Below the pieces are notes generated by a model that was not told the DNA's origin, made no database searches, and saw nothing but the letters and a program-made list of their open reading frames with translations. A stretch of 14,544 nt of DNA from Oscillospiraceae bacterium (GTDB taxonomy: Bacteria; Bacillota; Clostridia; Oscillospirales; CAG-272), in assembly GCA_003343845.1 (NCBI GenBank), contig QAKK01000029.1, positions 1 to 14,544 of the forward strand. Direction: 5' to 3'. Shown in pieces: positions 7,520-13,040 of this stretch. Position 1 is the first letter of the stretch. Every line of letters starts with the position of its first letter. The position numbers and the translations under genes are program-made.

Positions 7520-8027
7520 TGTCCGCATCCCCGCTGACATCCGGCATCAGAACAACGCCGGAGGCATCGCCGTCGTCGGTCTGCGCCGCCTCGGGCTGCC
7601 GCTTCCACCGCTCCGGCTGCCTGTTGGTCAGCCAAAACTGCTGCGCCGATACATTCGCCGGGAATGCCACTTCGTCGTATGCTTCGCGCAGTTCTTCGCG
7701 CTCCGCCACCCGCCGCCCGGCGTCGTCGTATTCGACCACCTTGACCTTGTAGTGCTTTAGCACCTGTTCTTTGTACCCTGTCGCCGTCTTGTACAGGGCG
7801 TTTTCGACCGCGTCATCCGCCACGGCGCACGCCTGCGCGAAAGCCGCCGCGAATTCCTTGTATCGTTCATCCCCTTTTTCCCCAAGCGCGCAAAATTTGC
7901 GCACCGAGGACGATGCCACACCAAGCCGCTTTGCAATTTCCGCCTTTGTCGCACCGGCTTTCGCCCATTCCGCGATTTTGTCCATGTGGGGCGCAATCTG
8001 CGTCCCAAAAATGCTTTTTCTGCCCAT
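7512..8027 (-). CDS. terS: Terminase small subunit
   Basis: A 171-residue predicted DNA-recognition subunit of the packaging machine. Residues about 25-46 (GATKAEIAKRLGVASSSVRKF) form a helix-turn-helix of the type used by small terminases to bind the packaging site. The middle contains AVENALYKTATGYKE and the later AFPANVSAQQFWLTNRQPERWK, both typical of the family. The start at 8025-8027 is chosen because a strong G-rich ribosome binding site (AAAGGGGGGG) lies about seven bases upstream; an upstream in-frame ATG at 8051 has no such site. It is the first gene of the late minus-strand block, and candidate late promoter sequences lie at 8052-8087. Confidence 0.9.
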   Translation of the reverse strand: MGRKSIFGTQIAPHMDKIAEWAKAGATKAEIAKRLGVASSSVRKFCALGEKGDERYKEFAAAFAQACAVADDAVENALYKTATGYKEQVLKHYKVKVVEYDDAGRRVAEREELREAYDEVAFPANVSAQQFWLTNRQPERWKRQPEAAQTDDGDASGVVLMPDVSGDADNG

Positions 8028-8051
8028 TTTGCGCCCCCCCTTTGATGTCAT

Positions 8052-8087
8052 GATATAATAAGGTTGGTTTCGGCGTCACCCCAAAAA
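8052..8087 (-). promoter_or_regulatory. Candidate late promoter region upstream of the terminase genes
   Basis: The minus strand contains TTTTTGGGGTGACG (8074-8087), identical over 14 bp to 3877-3890, followed by an AT-rich -10-like region (TATTATATC, 8052-8060). GTGACG at 8074-8079 could serve as a poor -35 with 16 bases to TATATC. The late block must have a promoter near here because the neighbouring upstream genes run in the opposite direction. The exact boxes are uncertain and an activator may be required. Confidence 0.4.
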
Positions 8088-8135
8088 CCGCAAAAACACC
8101 GCCGCAAAAAACTTTTATTTTTTTGCAAAAACCTA

Positions 8136-8164
8136 TTGACAAACCACCCACAAGGTGATATTCT
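8136..8164 (+). promoter_or_regulatory. Consensus promoter of the plus-strand two-gene operon
   Basis: TTGACA at 8136-8141 is separated by exactly 17 bases from TATTCT at 8159-8164, a near-perfect vegetative sigma factor promoter. Transcription would begin near 8171, giving a 5' leader of about 55 bases before the ribosome binding site GGAGG at 8214-8218. It diverges from the late block. Confidence 0.82.
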
Positions 8165-8173
8165 ATAGTCACC
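8154..8173 (+). promoter_or_regulatory. Inverted repeat over the -10 box, candidate operator
   Basis: GGTGA (8154-8158) and TCACC (8169-8173) are inverted repeats that flank the -10 box of the plus-strand promoter, with another CACC half-site at 8145-8148. The second gene of the operon encodes a small helix-turn-helix protein, so binding here would give autorepression. The arms are only five bases long, and the assignment is inferred from position. Confidence 0.4.
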
Positions 8174-8226
8174 GGGGCGGAGATAACCCGGAATCAATCC
8201 CAAAACAAAAAACGGAGGAACAAAAA

Positions 8227-8691
8227 ATGAGCAAGTATGTATGTGTAATCGGAGACCGCGAGTACGATGTTGACACCCGCAGCGCGATGAAATGCGCGGA
8301 CAAGTATGCAGCATATGGGCTTGACCAAGTTGTAACGGTCGAGACCAAGGGCGGCAAAGCAATCAGTCGGGTGCGCTGGTCGCCGGAAGCACGCGAGTAC
8401 TACAGATGCGTTATAGGCAACGAGAGCAACGCACACGGCAAATACCGCATTTGCTATCACACCGACGCAGGCGATTTGGAAGCAGATACAATCAAAGAAG
8501 CTAAGGTCCTTGCAGACTTCGGCTCAGGATACACACAGCATGACATCACGATTGAAGATGCAAATGGCAATGTGCTTTACACGCGCCGTTGGTGGGGAAC
8601 GGAATACGACCCGGACGAAGACTGCTGCAAAGACCCCATCTGCTTCGGCGACTTCGGATTTTACGGAGACTGGGAAGGATATGACGATTAA
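8227..8691 (+). CDS. Internally duplicated acidic protein of unknown function
   Basis: A 154-residue soluble protein and the first gene of a plus-strand operon. The start has GGAGG eight bases upstream and lies downstream of a consensus promoter; a longer reading from 8155 would begin inside the -10 box. Residues 3-51 and 72-122 look like two copies of one small domain: each begins KY, has a (V/A)DT turn, an Ala-rich helix, a Gly, a (V/I)T(V/I)E strand, and ends in an Arg-Trp signature (RVRW, RRWW). The C-terminal 30 residues are very acidic and aromatic, with DEDCCKDPICFGDFG and GDWEGYDD, and eight or so cysteines occur overall. I do not recognise a functional family. An anti-host or regulatory role is possible from context (see findings) but unproven. 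Confidence 0.85.
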   Translation: MSKYVCVIGDREYDVDTRSAMKCADKYAAYGLDQVVTVETKGGKAISRVRWSPEAREYYRCVIGNESNAHGKYRICYHTDAGDLEADTIKEAKVLADFGSGYTQHDITIEDANGNVLYTRRWWGTEYDPDEDCCKDPICFGDFGFYGDWEGYDD

Positions 8692-8863
8692 AGAAGCGCG
8701 CAAAGCTGCTGGGCTTACACAGCAGGGAATGTCCGATTTGCTTGGCATCCCCAAGCGAACGCTTGAAAACTGGGAAAGCGATAGGTCACTTCCGCCTGAG
8801 TGGGTTGAACACCTGGTTGTGGAAAAACTGAATAGAATCGCGAAAGAATTTCCCGAAAAATAA
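8681..8863 (+). CDS. Small helix-turn-helix DNA-binding protein
   Basis: A 60-residue XRE-like protein consisting almost only of one helix-turn-helix: TIKEARKAAGLTQQGMSDL, then GIPKRTLENWE (residues about 12-33), then PPEWVEHLVVEKL. The start at 8681 is inside the end of the upstream gene (11-base overlap), with GGAAGGA just before it, so the two are translationally coupled. It most likely represses its own operon through the inverted repeat at 8154-8173. It is too small to carry an effector domain. The arrangement, a small unknown gene followed by a tiny helix-turn-helix gene on its own promoter, resembles anti-CRISPR/Aca operons, but this layout also occurs in unrelated accessory operons. 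Confidence 0.87.
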   Translation: MTIKEARKAAGLTQQGMSDLLGIPKRTLENWESDRSLPPEWVEHLVVEKLNRIAKEFPEK

Positions 8864-8874
8864 AAGGAAAATGG

Positions 8875-8898
8875 ACCGCCTTCGGGCGGTTCTTTTTT
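8875..8898 (+). terminator. Rho-independent terminator of the plus-strand operon
   Basis: ACCGCC (8875-8880) and GGCGGT (8885-8890) form a perfect 6-bp stem closed by a TTCG tetraloop, followed by TCTTTTTT (8891-8898). It begins 12 bases after the stop codon of the helix-turn-helix gene. Confidence 0.93.
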
Positions 8899-8916
8899 GC
8901 GAAACATCTTGATGAT

Positions 8917-8937
8917 GCGGGAACATCCCGCCTTTTT
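8917..8937 (+). terminator. Second, back-up terminator
   Basis: GCGGGA (8917-8922) and TCCCGC (8926-8931) form a 6-bp stem with a three-base loop, followed by CTTTTTAATTTT. With the terminator at 8875 it makes a tandem pair that insulates the operon from the promoter at 8948. Confidence 0.72.
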
Positions 8938-8947
8938 AATTTTCCCC

Positions 8948-8976
8948 TTGACAAAGCCCGCCTCCTATGTTATCCT
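8948..8976 (+). promoter_or_regulatory. Consensus promoter in front of a gene-free structured segment
   Basis: TTGACA (8948-8953) is exactly 17 bases from TATCCT (8971-8976), which also has an extended -10 TG at 8968-8969. The predicted start site is near 8983, where a stable hairpin begins. There is no convincing protein-coding gene downstream on this strand before the terminator at 9104-9133. Confidence 0.8.
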
Positions 8977-8982
8977 ATAAGT

Positions 8983-9133
8983 GCCGGAGCAATCCGGCAT
9001 GTCACGCAGTGTCTCCGCACTGCGCGCGGATTGAAAAGAAAATGAGATTGTACTCGCGATGTAAATCCCGATCAGATTTGCGTCGGCAAACGAGGCAACT
9101 CGCAAAAAAGCGACGGTCAACCGTCGCTTTTTT
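8983..9133 (+). ncRNA. Putative phage small RNA of about 150 nt
   Basis: The segment runs from a consensus promoter to a strong terminator and has several stable stems. Stem 1 is GCCGGA/TCCGGC (8983-8998) closed by a GCAA tetraloop. Stem 2 is CGCAGTG/CACTGCG (9005-9024). A short stem TTTGC/GCAAA (9077-9090) has a GTCG loop, and CGAG/CTCG (9091-9102) is again closed by GCAA. The last is the terminator stem GCGACGG/CCGTCGC (9110-9127). Two GNRA-capped stems are unlikely to be chance decoration. The only open frames are an 11-codon one at 8999 and one from 9042 that runs through the terminator; neither looks real. The last 17 bases are antisense to the end of the gene at 9117-9449. The RNA family is unknown to me. 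Confidence 0.62.
9104..9133. terminator. Bidirectional Rho-independent terminator
   Basis: Six A residues (9104-9109), GCGACGG (9110-9116), loop TCAA, CCGTCGC (9121-9127) and six T residues (9128-9133) form a symmetric terminator. It ends the plus-strand small RNA and, on the minus strand, the long replication operon. The stop codon of the gene at 9117-9449 lies within the loop and stem. Confidence 0.92.
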
Positions 9134-9449
9134 GTTTTTTCTGATTTTCGTCTCGGATTGGGGTAAATGTAATCACGGTGTCGCCGTCGTCCCCATTTTC
9201 GATGTGCTGCGCATACTGCTTTGCATCCGCAATATCGGGATGCGGTATGCGCAGGATCACGCGTCCATCCGCCTGCGTGCTGCCGCACTTTTTCGCCATT
9301 GCAAGAAGCACCGCATGCAGCGAATCCTTCACCTGCCCGGCGCCTTTGCGCAGCAGCTCGACCTCCTCGCGCAGTTCCCTGTTGTGCCGCAGCACATACT
9401 CGTTTTGGCGGCGCACACCGGCGATAATATCATCTTTGGTTCGCTTCAT
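9117..9449 (-). CDS. Hypothetical protein with N-terminal coiled coil
   Basis: A 110-residue protein, the last gene of the replication operon. Residues about 5-50 are charged and helical with coiled-coil-like spacing (RRQNEYVLRHNRELREEVELLRK). A short region with RVILRIPHPDIADAKQYAQ follows and the tail is basic (QKKQKSDG). The start overlaps the previous gene by 20 bases, with GGAG about nine bases upstream. The stop lies inside the bidirectional terminator hairpin, an unusually tight arrangement. I recognise no function; the helix suggests an oligomeric small regulatory or structural accessory protein. Confidence 0.75.
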   Translation of the reverse strand: MKRTKDDIIAGVRRQNEYVLRHNRELREEVELLRKGAGQVKDSLHAVLLAMAKKCGSTQADGRVILRIPHPDIADAKQYAQHIENGDDGDTVITFTPIRDENQKKQKSDG

Positions 9450-9666
9450 CTTTGATTTTCTCCATTCTGTCGTAATGATTGTTCAAGCACCGCGCAAGCG
9501 TGCAGCCGCGCCACCCGGTCACCGATGCGCAGTGCATGTCCACATATGCGATCTCGGCAGCCATATCCGGGAATTTCAGCCTGCTGCCGCGTTCGCAGTG
9601 GACGCATTGCCGCTCGTCGTAGCGATAGAACGGACACGCCCAGCGTCTGTCCAAATAACTCCTCAT
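9430..9666 (-). CDS. Small cysteine-rich phage protein, possible zinc binder
   Basis: A 78-residue protein with WACPFYRYDERQCVHCERG near the N-terminus (Cys11, Cys21, Cys24), then Cys46, a GW dipeptide, Cys55 and Cys60 before a C-terminal NHYDR. This resembles a small family I have often seen in Firmicute phages (CPF-DER-x-C-x-C ... CAS-x-x-GW-x-x-C). The cysteine spacing suggests metal binding, but the function is unknown. The start overlaps the RusA stop as ATGA and the gene overlaps the next one by 20 bases, so it is firmly inside the operon. Confidence 0.82.
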   Translation of the reverse strand: MRSYLDRRWACPFYRYDERQCVHCERGSRLKFPDMAAEIAYVDMHCASVTGWRGCTLARCLNNHYDRMEKIKDEANQR

Positions 9667-9998
9667 GCCACCTCAACCTCCGTTCTCGGGTTGCTTTTGT
9701 CCACGCCGCCGCGTACAAAGTATGCGACATGCGCAAAGTCGTCGTCTGCAATCACGCCAGCCGAAACAAGCCCGTCAAGCAGGAATTTGCAATAATTGTC
9801 CGCATCGTGCCGACGCCTTGACGGGAAGTAGAACGTAATCATCACATGCGCAAATGCCGGAGGCTTGCGCCTCGGGCGGCAGTAGGCGCAGACTATGCCG
9901 CGCCATTCTGCCTTTGCGTTGCGATATGCCCATGTGTTCTCCCGCCCTGCGTATTTGTTCAGCGATGGCGGTATCAGCGGGATTGTGTATTTCTCCAT
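9663..9998 (-). CDS. rusA: RusA-family Holliday junction resolvase
   Basis: A 111-residue endodeoxyribonuclease predicted to cut four-way DNA junctions formed during phage recombination and replication. The family signature RRRHDADNYCKFLLDGLVSA (residues 61-80) contains DADN with acidic metal ligands Asp65 and Asp67, then Asp75, followed by GVIADDD (81-87). The N-terminus has IPLIPPSLNKY, as in other phage RusA proteins. The start at 9996-9998 is preferred (G-rich stretch about seven bases upstream, family-like N-terminus); an ATG at 10019 would add seven residues and overlap the methyltransferase gene. Length is normal for the family. Confidence 0.9.
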   Translation of the reverse strand: MEKYTIPLIPPSLNKYAGRENTWAYRNAKAEWRGIVCAYCRPRRKPPAFAHVMITFYFPSRRRHDADNYCKFLLDGLVSAGVIADDDFAHVAYFVRGGVDKSNPRTEVEVA

Positions 9999-10002
9999 GA
10001 TC

Positions 10003-10437
10003 CTACCCCCGCATGACAACGATCATCGACGGGAAGGGAGCCGGATCGGCGGGTCTCCCGTCTTCGTCCGTAAATCGCAAGCGCCCGCGAATAAAGCGTA
10101 TTTCTGCTTTACCATATATGTAGTCGTGGAAGTACGAAGTGTCAGTTCTGGCGGGAATAAGCAACACCACTGTCCCCCCCTGCTTTGATTCTTCGTACGC
10201 TTTCTTTACCCATTTTCTAATCTCGCGCCCATACGGCGGATTGCAGAATACTGCACCCCCGTGATTCCAGCTTTGCGAAAGTCCGTCCGTTTCGGGCGTG
10301 AAATACATCGGACATTTTGCGGTCTTAACCGTAGCAGCCGCATCGAGGACAAAGTGAAATTCCCGGTTCAGATCATCGAAAAAGTCCTGCGGCGTGCACC
10401 AGTCCAGATTTTTGCTGCTAAGCAGCGCTTGGTTCAT
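10003..10437 (-). CDS. Phage DNA adenine-N6 methyltransferase
   Basis: A 144-residue protein of the phage Dam-like adenine methyltransferase family. It starts with DWCTPQDFFDDLNREF and LDAAA, the typical N-terminus, and has the catalytic motif NPPY at residues 66-69 in AVFCNPPYGREIRKWV, followed by VVLLIPARTDT. It would transfer a methyl group from S-adenosylmethionine to adenine in DNA, probably to protect phage DNA from host restriction or mark it for replication or packaging. No restriction enzyme partner is present, so it is a solitary methyltransferase. The start at 10435-10437 has AGGAGGG about eight bases upstream. Its target sequence cannot be predicted here. Confidence 0.92.
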   Translation of the reverse strand: MNQALLSSKNLDWCTPQDFFDDLNREFHFVLDAAATVKTAKCPMYFTPETDGLSQSWNHGGAVFCNPPYGREIRKWVKKAYEESKQGGTVVLLIPARTDTSYFHDYIYGKAEIRFIRGRLRFTDEDGRPADPAPFPSMIVVMRG

Positions 10438-10449
10438 GCTTTCACCCTC

Positions 10450-10644
10450 CTATGTCACATAGATTGTGTATTTCCACCCGCCCGGTATCGGTGCAAGCTC
10501 CTCCTGCTCCGGCTGCCGCTTGTACAGCTTTGCGCGTATGTACGCCTGCACTGTGTCACGGTCTGCATCGGTGACAATCTGCCATATCATGCACCATATG
10601 TTGTTCCGGTGAGCAAAGTGGATTTGCGTTGATTTGTAGGTCAT
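10450..10644 (-). CDS. Hypothetical protein, 64 residues
   Basis: A small protein whose ATG overlaps the stop of the upstream gene as ATGA. It contains several aromatic residues (NNIWCMIWQIV, GGWKYTIYV) and a helix DADRDTVQAYIRAKLYK, with a predicted mixed beta/alpha fold. I do not recognise a family. No membrane segment is clear, since the hydrophobic stretch WCMIWQIV is too short. It is followed after 12 bases by the methyltransferase gene. Confidence 0.65.
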   Translation of the reverse strand: MTYKSTQIHFAHRNNIWCMIWQIVTDADRDTVQAYIRAKLYKRQPEQEELAPIPGGWKYTIYVT

Positions 10645-10856
10645 TTCATCCAGTCCTCGTCGCTAATGCAAAACCCGCCGCAGTTCCTTTCAATCCTAAG
10701 CATGCATTCCTGTATCTCTATGCGCAGGCGATGCAGTTTTGCCTTTTGATACGGCTTCTCCGCGTAATACGCGCCTTTTTTGATTGCCTGTCTCCGCAGT
10801 TCCAGCGCGGTCGTGTATTCTTTCATCAGGTGCTTCAGGTAGTCAAAATCGCTCAT
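10641..10856 (-). CDS. Hypothetical helical protein, 71 residues
   Basis: A charged, mostly helical small protein (DYLKHLMKEYTTALELRRQA, then QKAKLHRLRIEIQECMLRI) ending in GGFCISDEDWMK. It looks like a helical hairpin. Both ends overlap neighbours as ATGA, which supports it as a real, translationally coupled gene. I recognise no function. Confidence 0.68.
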   Translation of the reverse strand: MSDFDYLKHLMKEYTTALELRRQAIKKGAYYAEKPYQKAKLHRLRIEIQECMLRIERNCGGFCISDEDWMK

Positions 10857-11518
10857 TTCCTTTCCTCCGTTTTGTCATCCTCCACATAGCACCAGCTTTT
10901 CGGCGGGCGGGTAAGCGGCTTAGTCAAACAGTTTTCGCACCATTCAGGCTCTCCGGTTTTCATACAACCCCAACCGCCTTGCAGCCATCCGCCGTTCCTT
11001 GCAACATATTCCGGCTGTCCGGCGCGGAACCTATGCTTGCACGCTTTGATTGCTGGCTTGTCCTCTACGCCGAACTTGCTCAGCTCCCGCGGCTTGTCGT
11101 AGATTTTTACATCGGAGATGTGCCAGCCGTAAATATTTTTGCCCTTACCTCTATTTCCAACATAAGCACCAAATTCATGCAAACACATCGCCGTATTTTT
11201 CAAAATTTCCGGCAATATGTCATGCATATAGTTTTCGAGATTGCCGCTATCATTGAACAGCGTATCTACTTTATCGCACACAAACTCGCCGATGACCTTG
11301 CCGTTGCCGCGTATATCGTACATGTTATGACTTCTGTCGTCTGCATAGGCATATGTTTTGCTTCTCCAAAAAGATAACTTAGGGTCTTTCGTGCAGTATA
11401 TGTAGCACTTAAACGGCGTCGGAAGCTTCGGATATGTCTTGCGTGCCTCGATGGTCTTCTTGCCACTCGCAATCAGCCCGCACCACTTCGGGCGAATGCT
11501 TGTCAGTACAGATTTCAT
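10853..11518 (-). CDS. ASCH (PUA-like) domain protein with cysteine-rich C-terminus
   Basis: A 221-residue protein. Residues 4-28 (VLTSIRPKWCGLIASGKKTIEARKT) match the start of the ASCH/PUA-like fold, found in proteins that bind RNA or modified nucleotides. VIGEFVCDKVD near residue 76 continues the fold. The C-terminal part has Cys160, Cys185, Cys194 and Cys197, a likely metal site, and ends with RPPKSWCYVEDD, a tail I associate with phage ASCH proteins. The start at 11516-11518 has AAGGAGA seven bases upstream and lies 13 bases after the PAPS-reductase-like gene, so the two may act together. The substrate is unknown. Confidence 0.82.
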   Translation of the reverse strand: MKSVLTSIRPKWCGLIASGKKTIEARKTYPKLPTPFKCYIYCTKDPKLSFWRSKTYAYADDRSHNMYDIRGNGKVIGEFVCDKVDTLFNDSGNLENYMHDILPEILKNTAMCLHEFGAYVGNRGKGKNIYGWHISDVKIYDKPRELSKFGVEDKPAIKACKHRFRAGQPEYVARNGGWLQGGWGCMKTGEPEWCENCLTKPLTRPPKSWCYVEDDKTEERK

Positions 11519-11531
11519 GTTTTGTCTCCTT

Positions 11532-12461
11532 TCAATGCTTCACGCCGATAAAGTCCAGCACTTCGGCAATTCCAAGTCCACCATCAGCCATGGGCTTCAT
11601 GCAGTAGTCGTAAATCTTCGGATGCGTAATTCTCATGCGCTGGAACCGGTTAGGTTCCTTTTCACATTGCACACCGAACATACAAAACATACAACCAGTA
11701 CGCGCTGCGCCGGTTGTGTACCATTTGCCGTCTGCGTTGCGCTTAATTTCGCCGTACACTTTTGCATAGGGCAGATTATAAGTGCTTATGTACTCAAGCA
11801 CATCTTGCTCCGTCCAAAAAGATAAAGGCTGTGATGCGGGGTGCTCTATGTCAAAAGCATTGCAGCCGTGTTTCGTCCATTGCGTTTTACGCATTCGGCT
11901 TTCGCAAGCCATAGTGCCAATAATAGGCTTTTTACCCGTGGCTTTACTGTAAGAGTGGGCGGGTTTCTTTTTCATTATGTCGCAGCATTTTTCTGAAACA
12001 TTGAAAGGTGCTGACATCAAATACTCATATTTGTGCATTGCATAAGGTCCGCGCTTTGAGGGGCTAAAAAGGTTTTTATACACGGCTCCGTTTTGGTTAC
12101 GCTTTGCTACTGATACTGAATGAGCAACCGCTTTACTAATTACGGGGTACCCGTATGTTTCAATTACCTTGCGAAAGCTCATTTCCGGTTTAAGCCAAGT
12201 TACATTATCGATGCTTTTAACAAACTCTCTTATTTCCGGGTACTCCAATCCTGTATCGACAAATACAGCCGGAATGTCCGGGTACATTTGCCGGGCGATA
12301 TGTAGGAGCACCGTGCTGTCCTTGCCGCCTGAAAATGATACATAGACATTTCCGTCAAATGCCTCGTACCACTCCTTTATGCGGCGCTTGGTCATTTCGA
12401 TTTTGATGTCAAGCGGAAGCGATTGCATTTGTTTTAGGTCAACAGCCGTGTGTTTGTTCAT
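11532..12461 (-). CDS. PAPS reductase / PP-loop family protein with predicted iron-sulfur site
   Basis: A 309-residue protein of the phosphoadenosine phosphosulfate reductase superfamily. The ATP pyrophosphatase PP-loop SGGKDS lies at residues 44-49, followed by FVDTGLEYPE at about 68-77. A Cys159-Cys160 pair and Cys257-x-x-Cys260 repeat the CC...CxxC pattern that binds a 4Fe-4S cluster in APS-type reductases, and Cys266 follows. Phage members rarely serve sulfate assimilation; DndC-like relatives act in DNA phosphorothioation. No other dnd gene is visible, so the role is open, with nucleic acid thiolation or nucleotide-sulfur chemistry as candidates. The start at 12459-12461 is chosen for the AGGAAGG site; upstream in-frame ATG codons lie inside another gene. 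It overlaps that gene by 23 bases. Confidence 0.86.
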   Translation of the reverse strand: MNKHTAVDLKQMQSLPLDIKIEMTKRRIKEWYEAFDGNVYVSFSGGKDSTVLLHIARQMYPDIPAVFVDTGLEYPEIREFVKSIDNVTWLKPEMSFRKVIETYGYPVISKAVAHSVSVAKRNQNGAVYKNLFSPSKRGPYAMHKYEYLMSAPFNVSEKCCDIMKKKPAHSYSKATGKKPIIGTMACESRMRKTQWTKHGCNAFDIEHPASQPLSFWTEQDVLEYISTYNLPYAKVYGEIKRNADGKWYTTGAARTGCMFCMFGVQCEKEPNRFQRMRITHPKIYDYCMKPMADGGLGIAEVLDFIGVKH

Positions 12462-12750
12462 TTTCGTCCTTCCTTTCTCCTCTGCTGCAAAAGTCTTTCT
12501 CGGTGACGATGCCACCGAATTCTCCGCAGTAGCACATGCTTTCTCGGCGAAAGAATTTGCAGTCCTTGCATCGCACAACTTCAACCATATCGCACACAGT
12601 AGCGCAATTCGGCACACTCTTGTCGGTTTCAATTATGTGTTTCACATTCTTTGCGTTTTGCAGCGAGTTGAAATAAATCGTTACCGTCTCATGTAGGAAA
12701 TTTATGCTCAATGCCCAATCACCACAAATTTCTCGGATTTCACAGGTCAT
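12439..12750 (-). CDS. Small phage protein with CxxC metal-binding-like C-terminus
   Basis: A 103-residue protein. The C-terminal half (residues 55-93) has VVRCKDCKFF, then CYC and DFCSRGER, with cysteines 61, 64, 73, 75 and 88, a motif I recognise from many small Firmicute phage proteins and likely to bind zinc. The N-terminal half contains SINFLHETVTIYFNSL and is unrelated to anything I know. The ATG at 12748-12750 is preferred because it overlaps the previous stop (ATGA) and has GGAGG upstream; an ATG at 12795 would give 15 extra residues inside the neighbouring gene. Function unknown. Confidence 0.8.
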   Translation of the reverse strand: MTCEIREICGDWALSINFLHETVTIYFNSLQNAKNVKHIIETDKSVPNCATVCDMVEVVRCKDCKFFRRESMCYCGEFGGIVTEKDFCSRGERKDENEQTHGC

Positions 12751-13037
12751 CTCTCCGCCTCCTGCCGCAGCCATGCACGCATACCTTCCCGGCACATTGC
12801 ATCAGTGCAACTGTTGCCGTCGTTTATACATACCTCGTCGCAGCCTCCGAAGTAAAAGTTAATCAGCTCCTCATCCGACATCGCCCGCACCCGGTCTCCG
12901 TTTGTCTTCGGTCTCTCATCCTCGCCGACCTGCGCCGCCTCCACCAGCTTTAGCGCATAAGCAGCGCCCTCGTAAAATTCCTCTCTGCGCGACTGCTCTT
13001 GCTTCAACGCCTCGCGTGCCTTTTCAATCGGTGTCAT
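12747..13037 (-). CDS. Small phage protein with four-cysteine C-terminal motif
   Basis: A 96-residue protein. The first 35 residues are a charged helix (EKAREALKQEQSRREEFYEG). Residues 50-93 contain RAMSDEELINFYFGGC, with Cys66, Cys70, Cys77 and Cys82 and a final MRAWLRQEAE, a pattern I recall from small proteins of Clostridia phages and plausibly a zinc site. The start is three bases after the upstream stop with GGGAGGAG before it. The sequence GGAGAATGAACAATG around its start is identical to that of the single-stranded DNA binding protein gene, suggesting a duplicated initiation region. Confidence 0.8.
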   Translation of the reverse strand: MTPIEKAREALKQEQSRREEFYEGAAYALKLVEAAQVGEDERPKTNGDRVRAMSDEELINFYFGGCDEVCINDGNSCTDAMCREGMRAWLRQEAER

Positions 13038-13040
13038 TGT

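Noticed and set aside
8027..8051. Upstream start of the small terminase at 8051
   Set aside because: The ATG at 8049-8051 has no ribosome binding site and lies in the probable promoter region, whereas 8025-8027 has a strong G-rich site at proper spacing.
8999..9034. An 11-codon frame (MSRSVSALRAD) inside the putative small RNA
   Set aside because: A GGAG lies upstream, but it is buried in the first hairpin and the peptide has no recognisable feature; a leader peptide cannot be excluded but is not supported.
8967..9455. A 162-codon plus-strand open frame starting in the -10 region of the promoter at 8948
   Set aside because: The frame starts before the predicted transcript start, lacks a ribosome binding site, runs straight through a strong terminator and continues antisense to a better-supported gene.
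11532..12461. Complete DNA phosphorothioation (dnd) system
   Set aside because: Only a DndC-like/PAPS-reductase-type protein is present; no DndA cysteine desulfurase, DndD, DndE or restriction partner can be found in the window.
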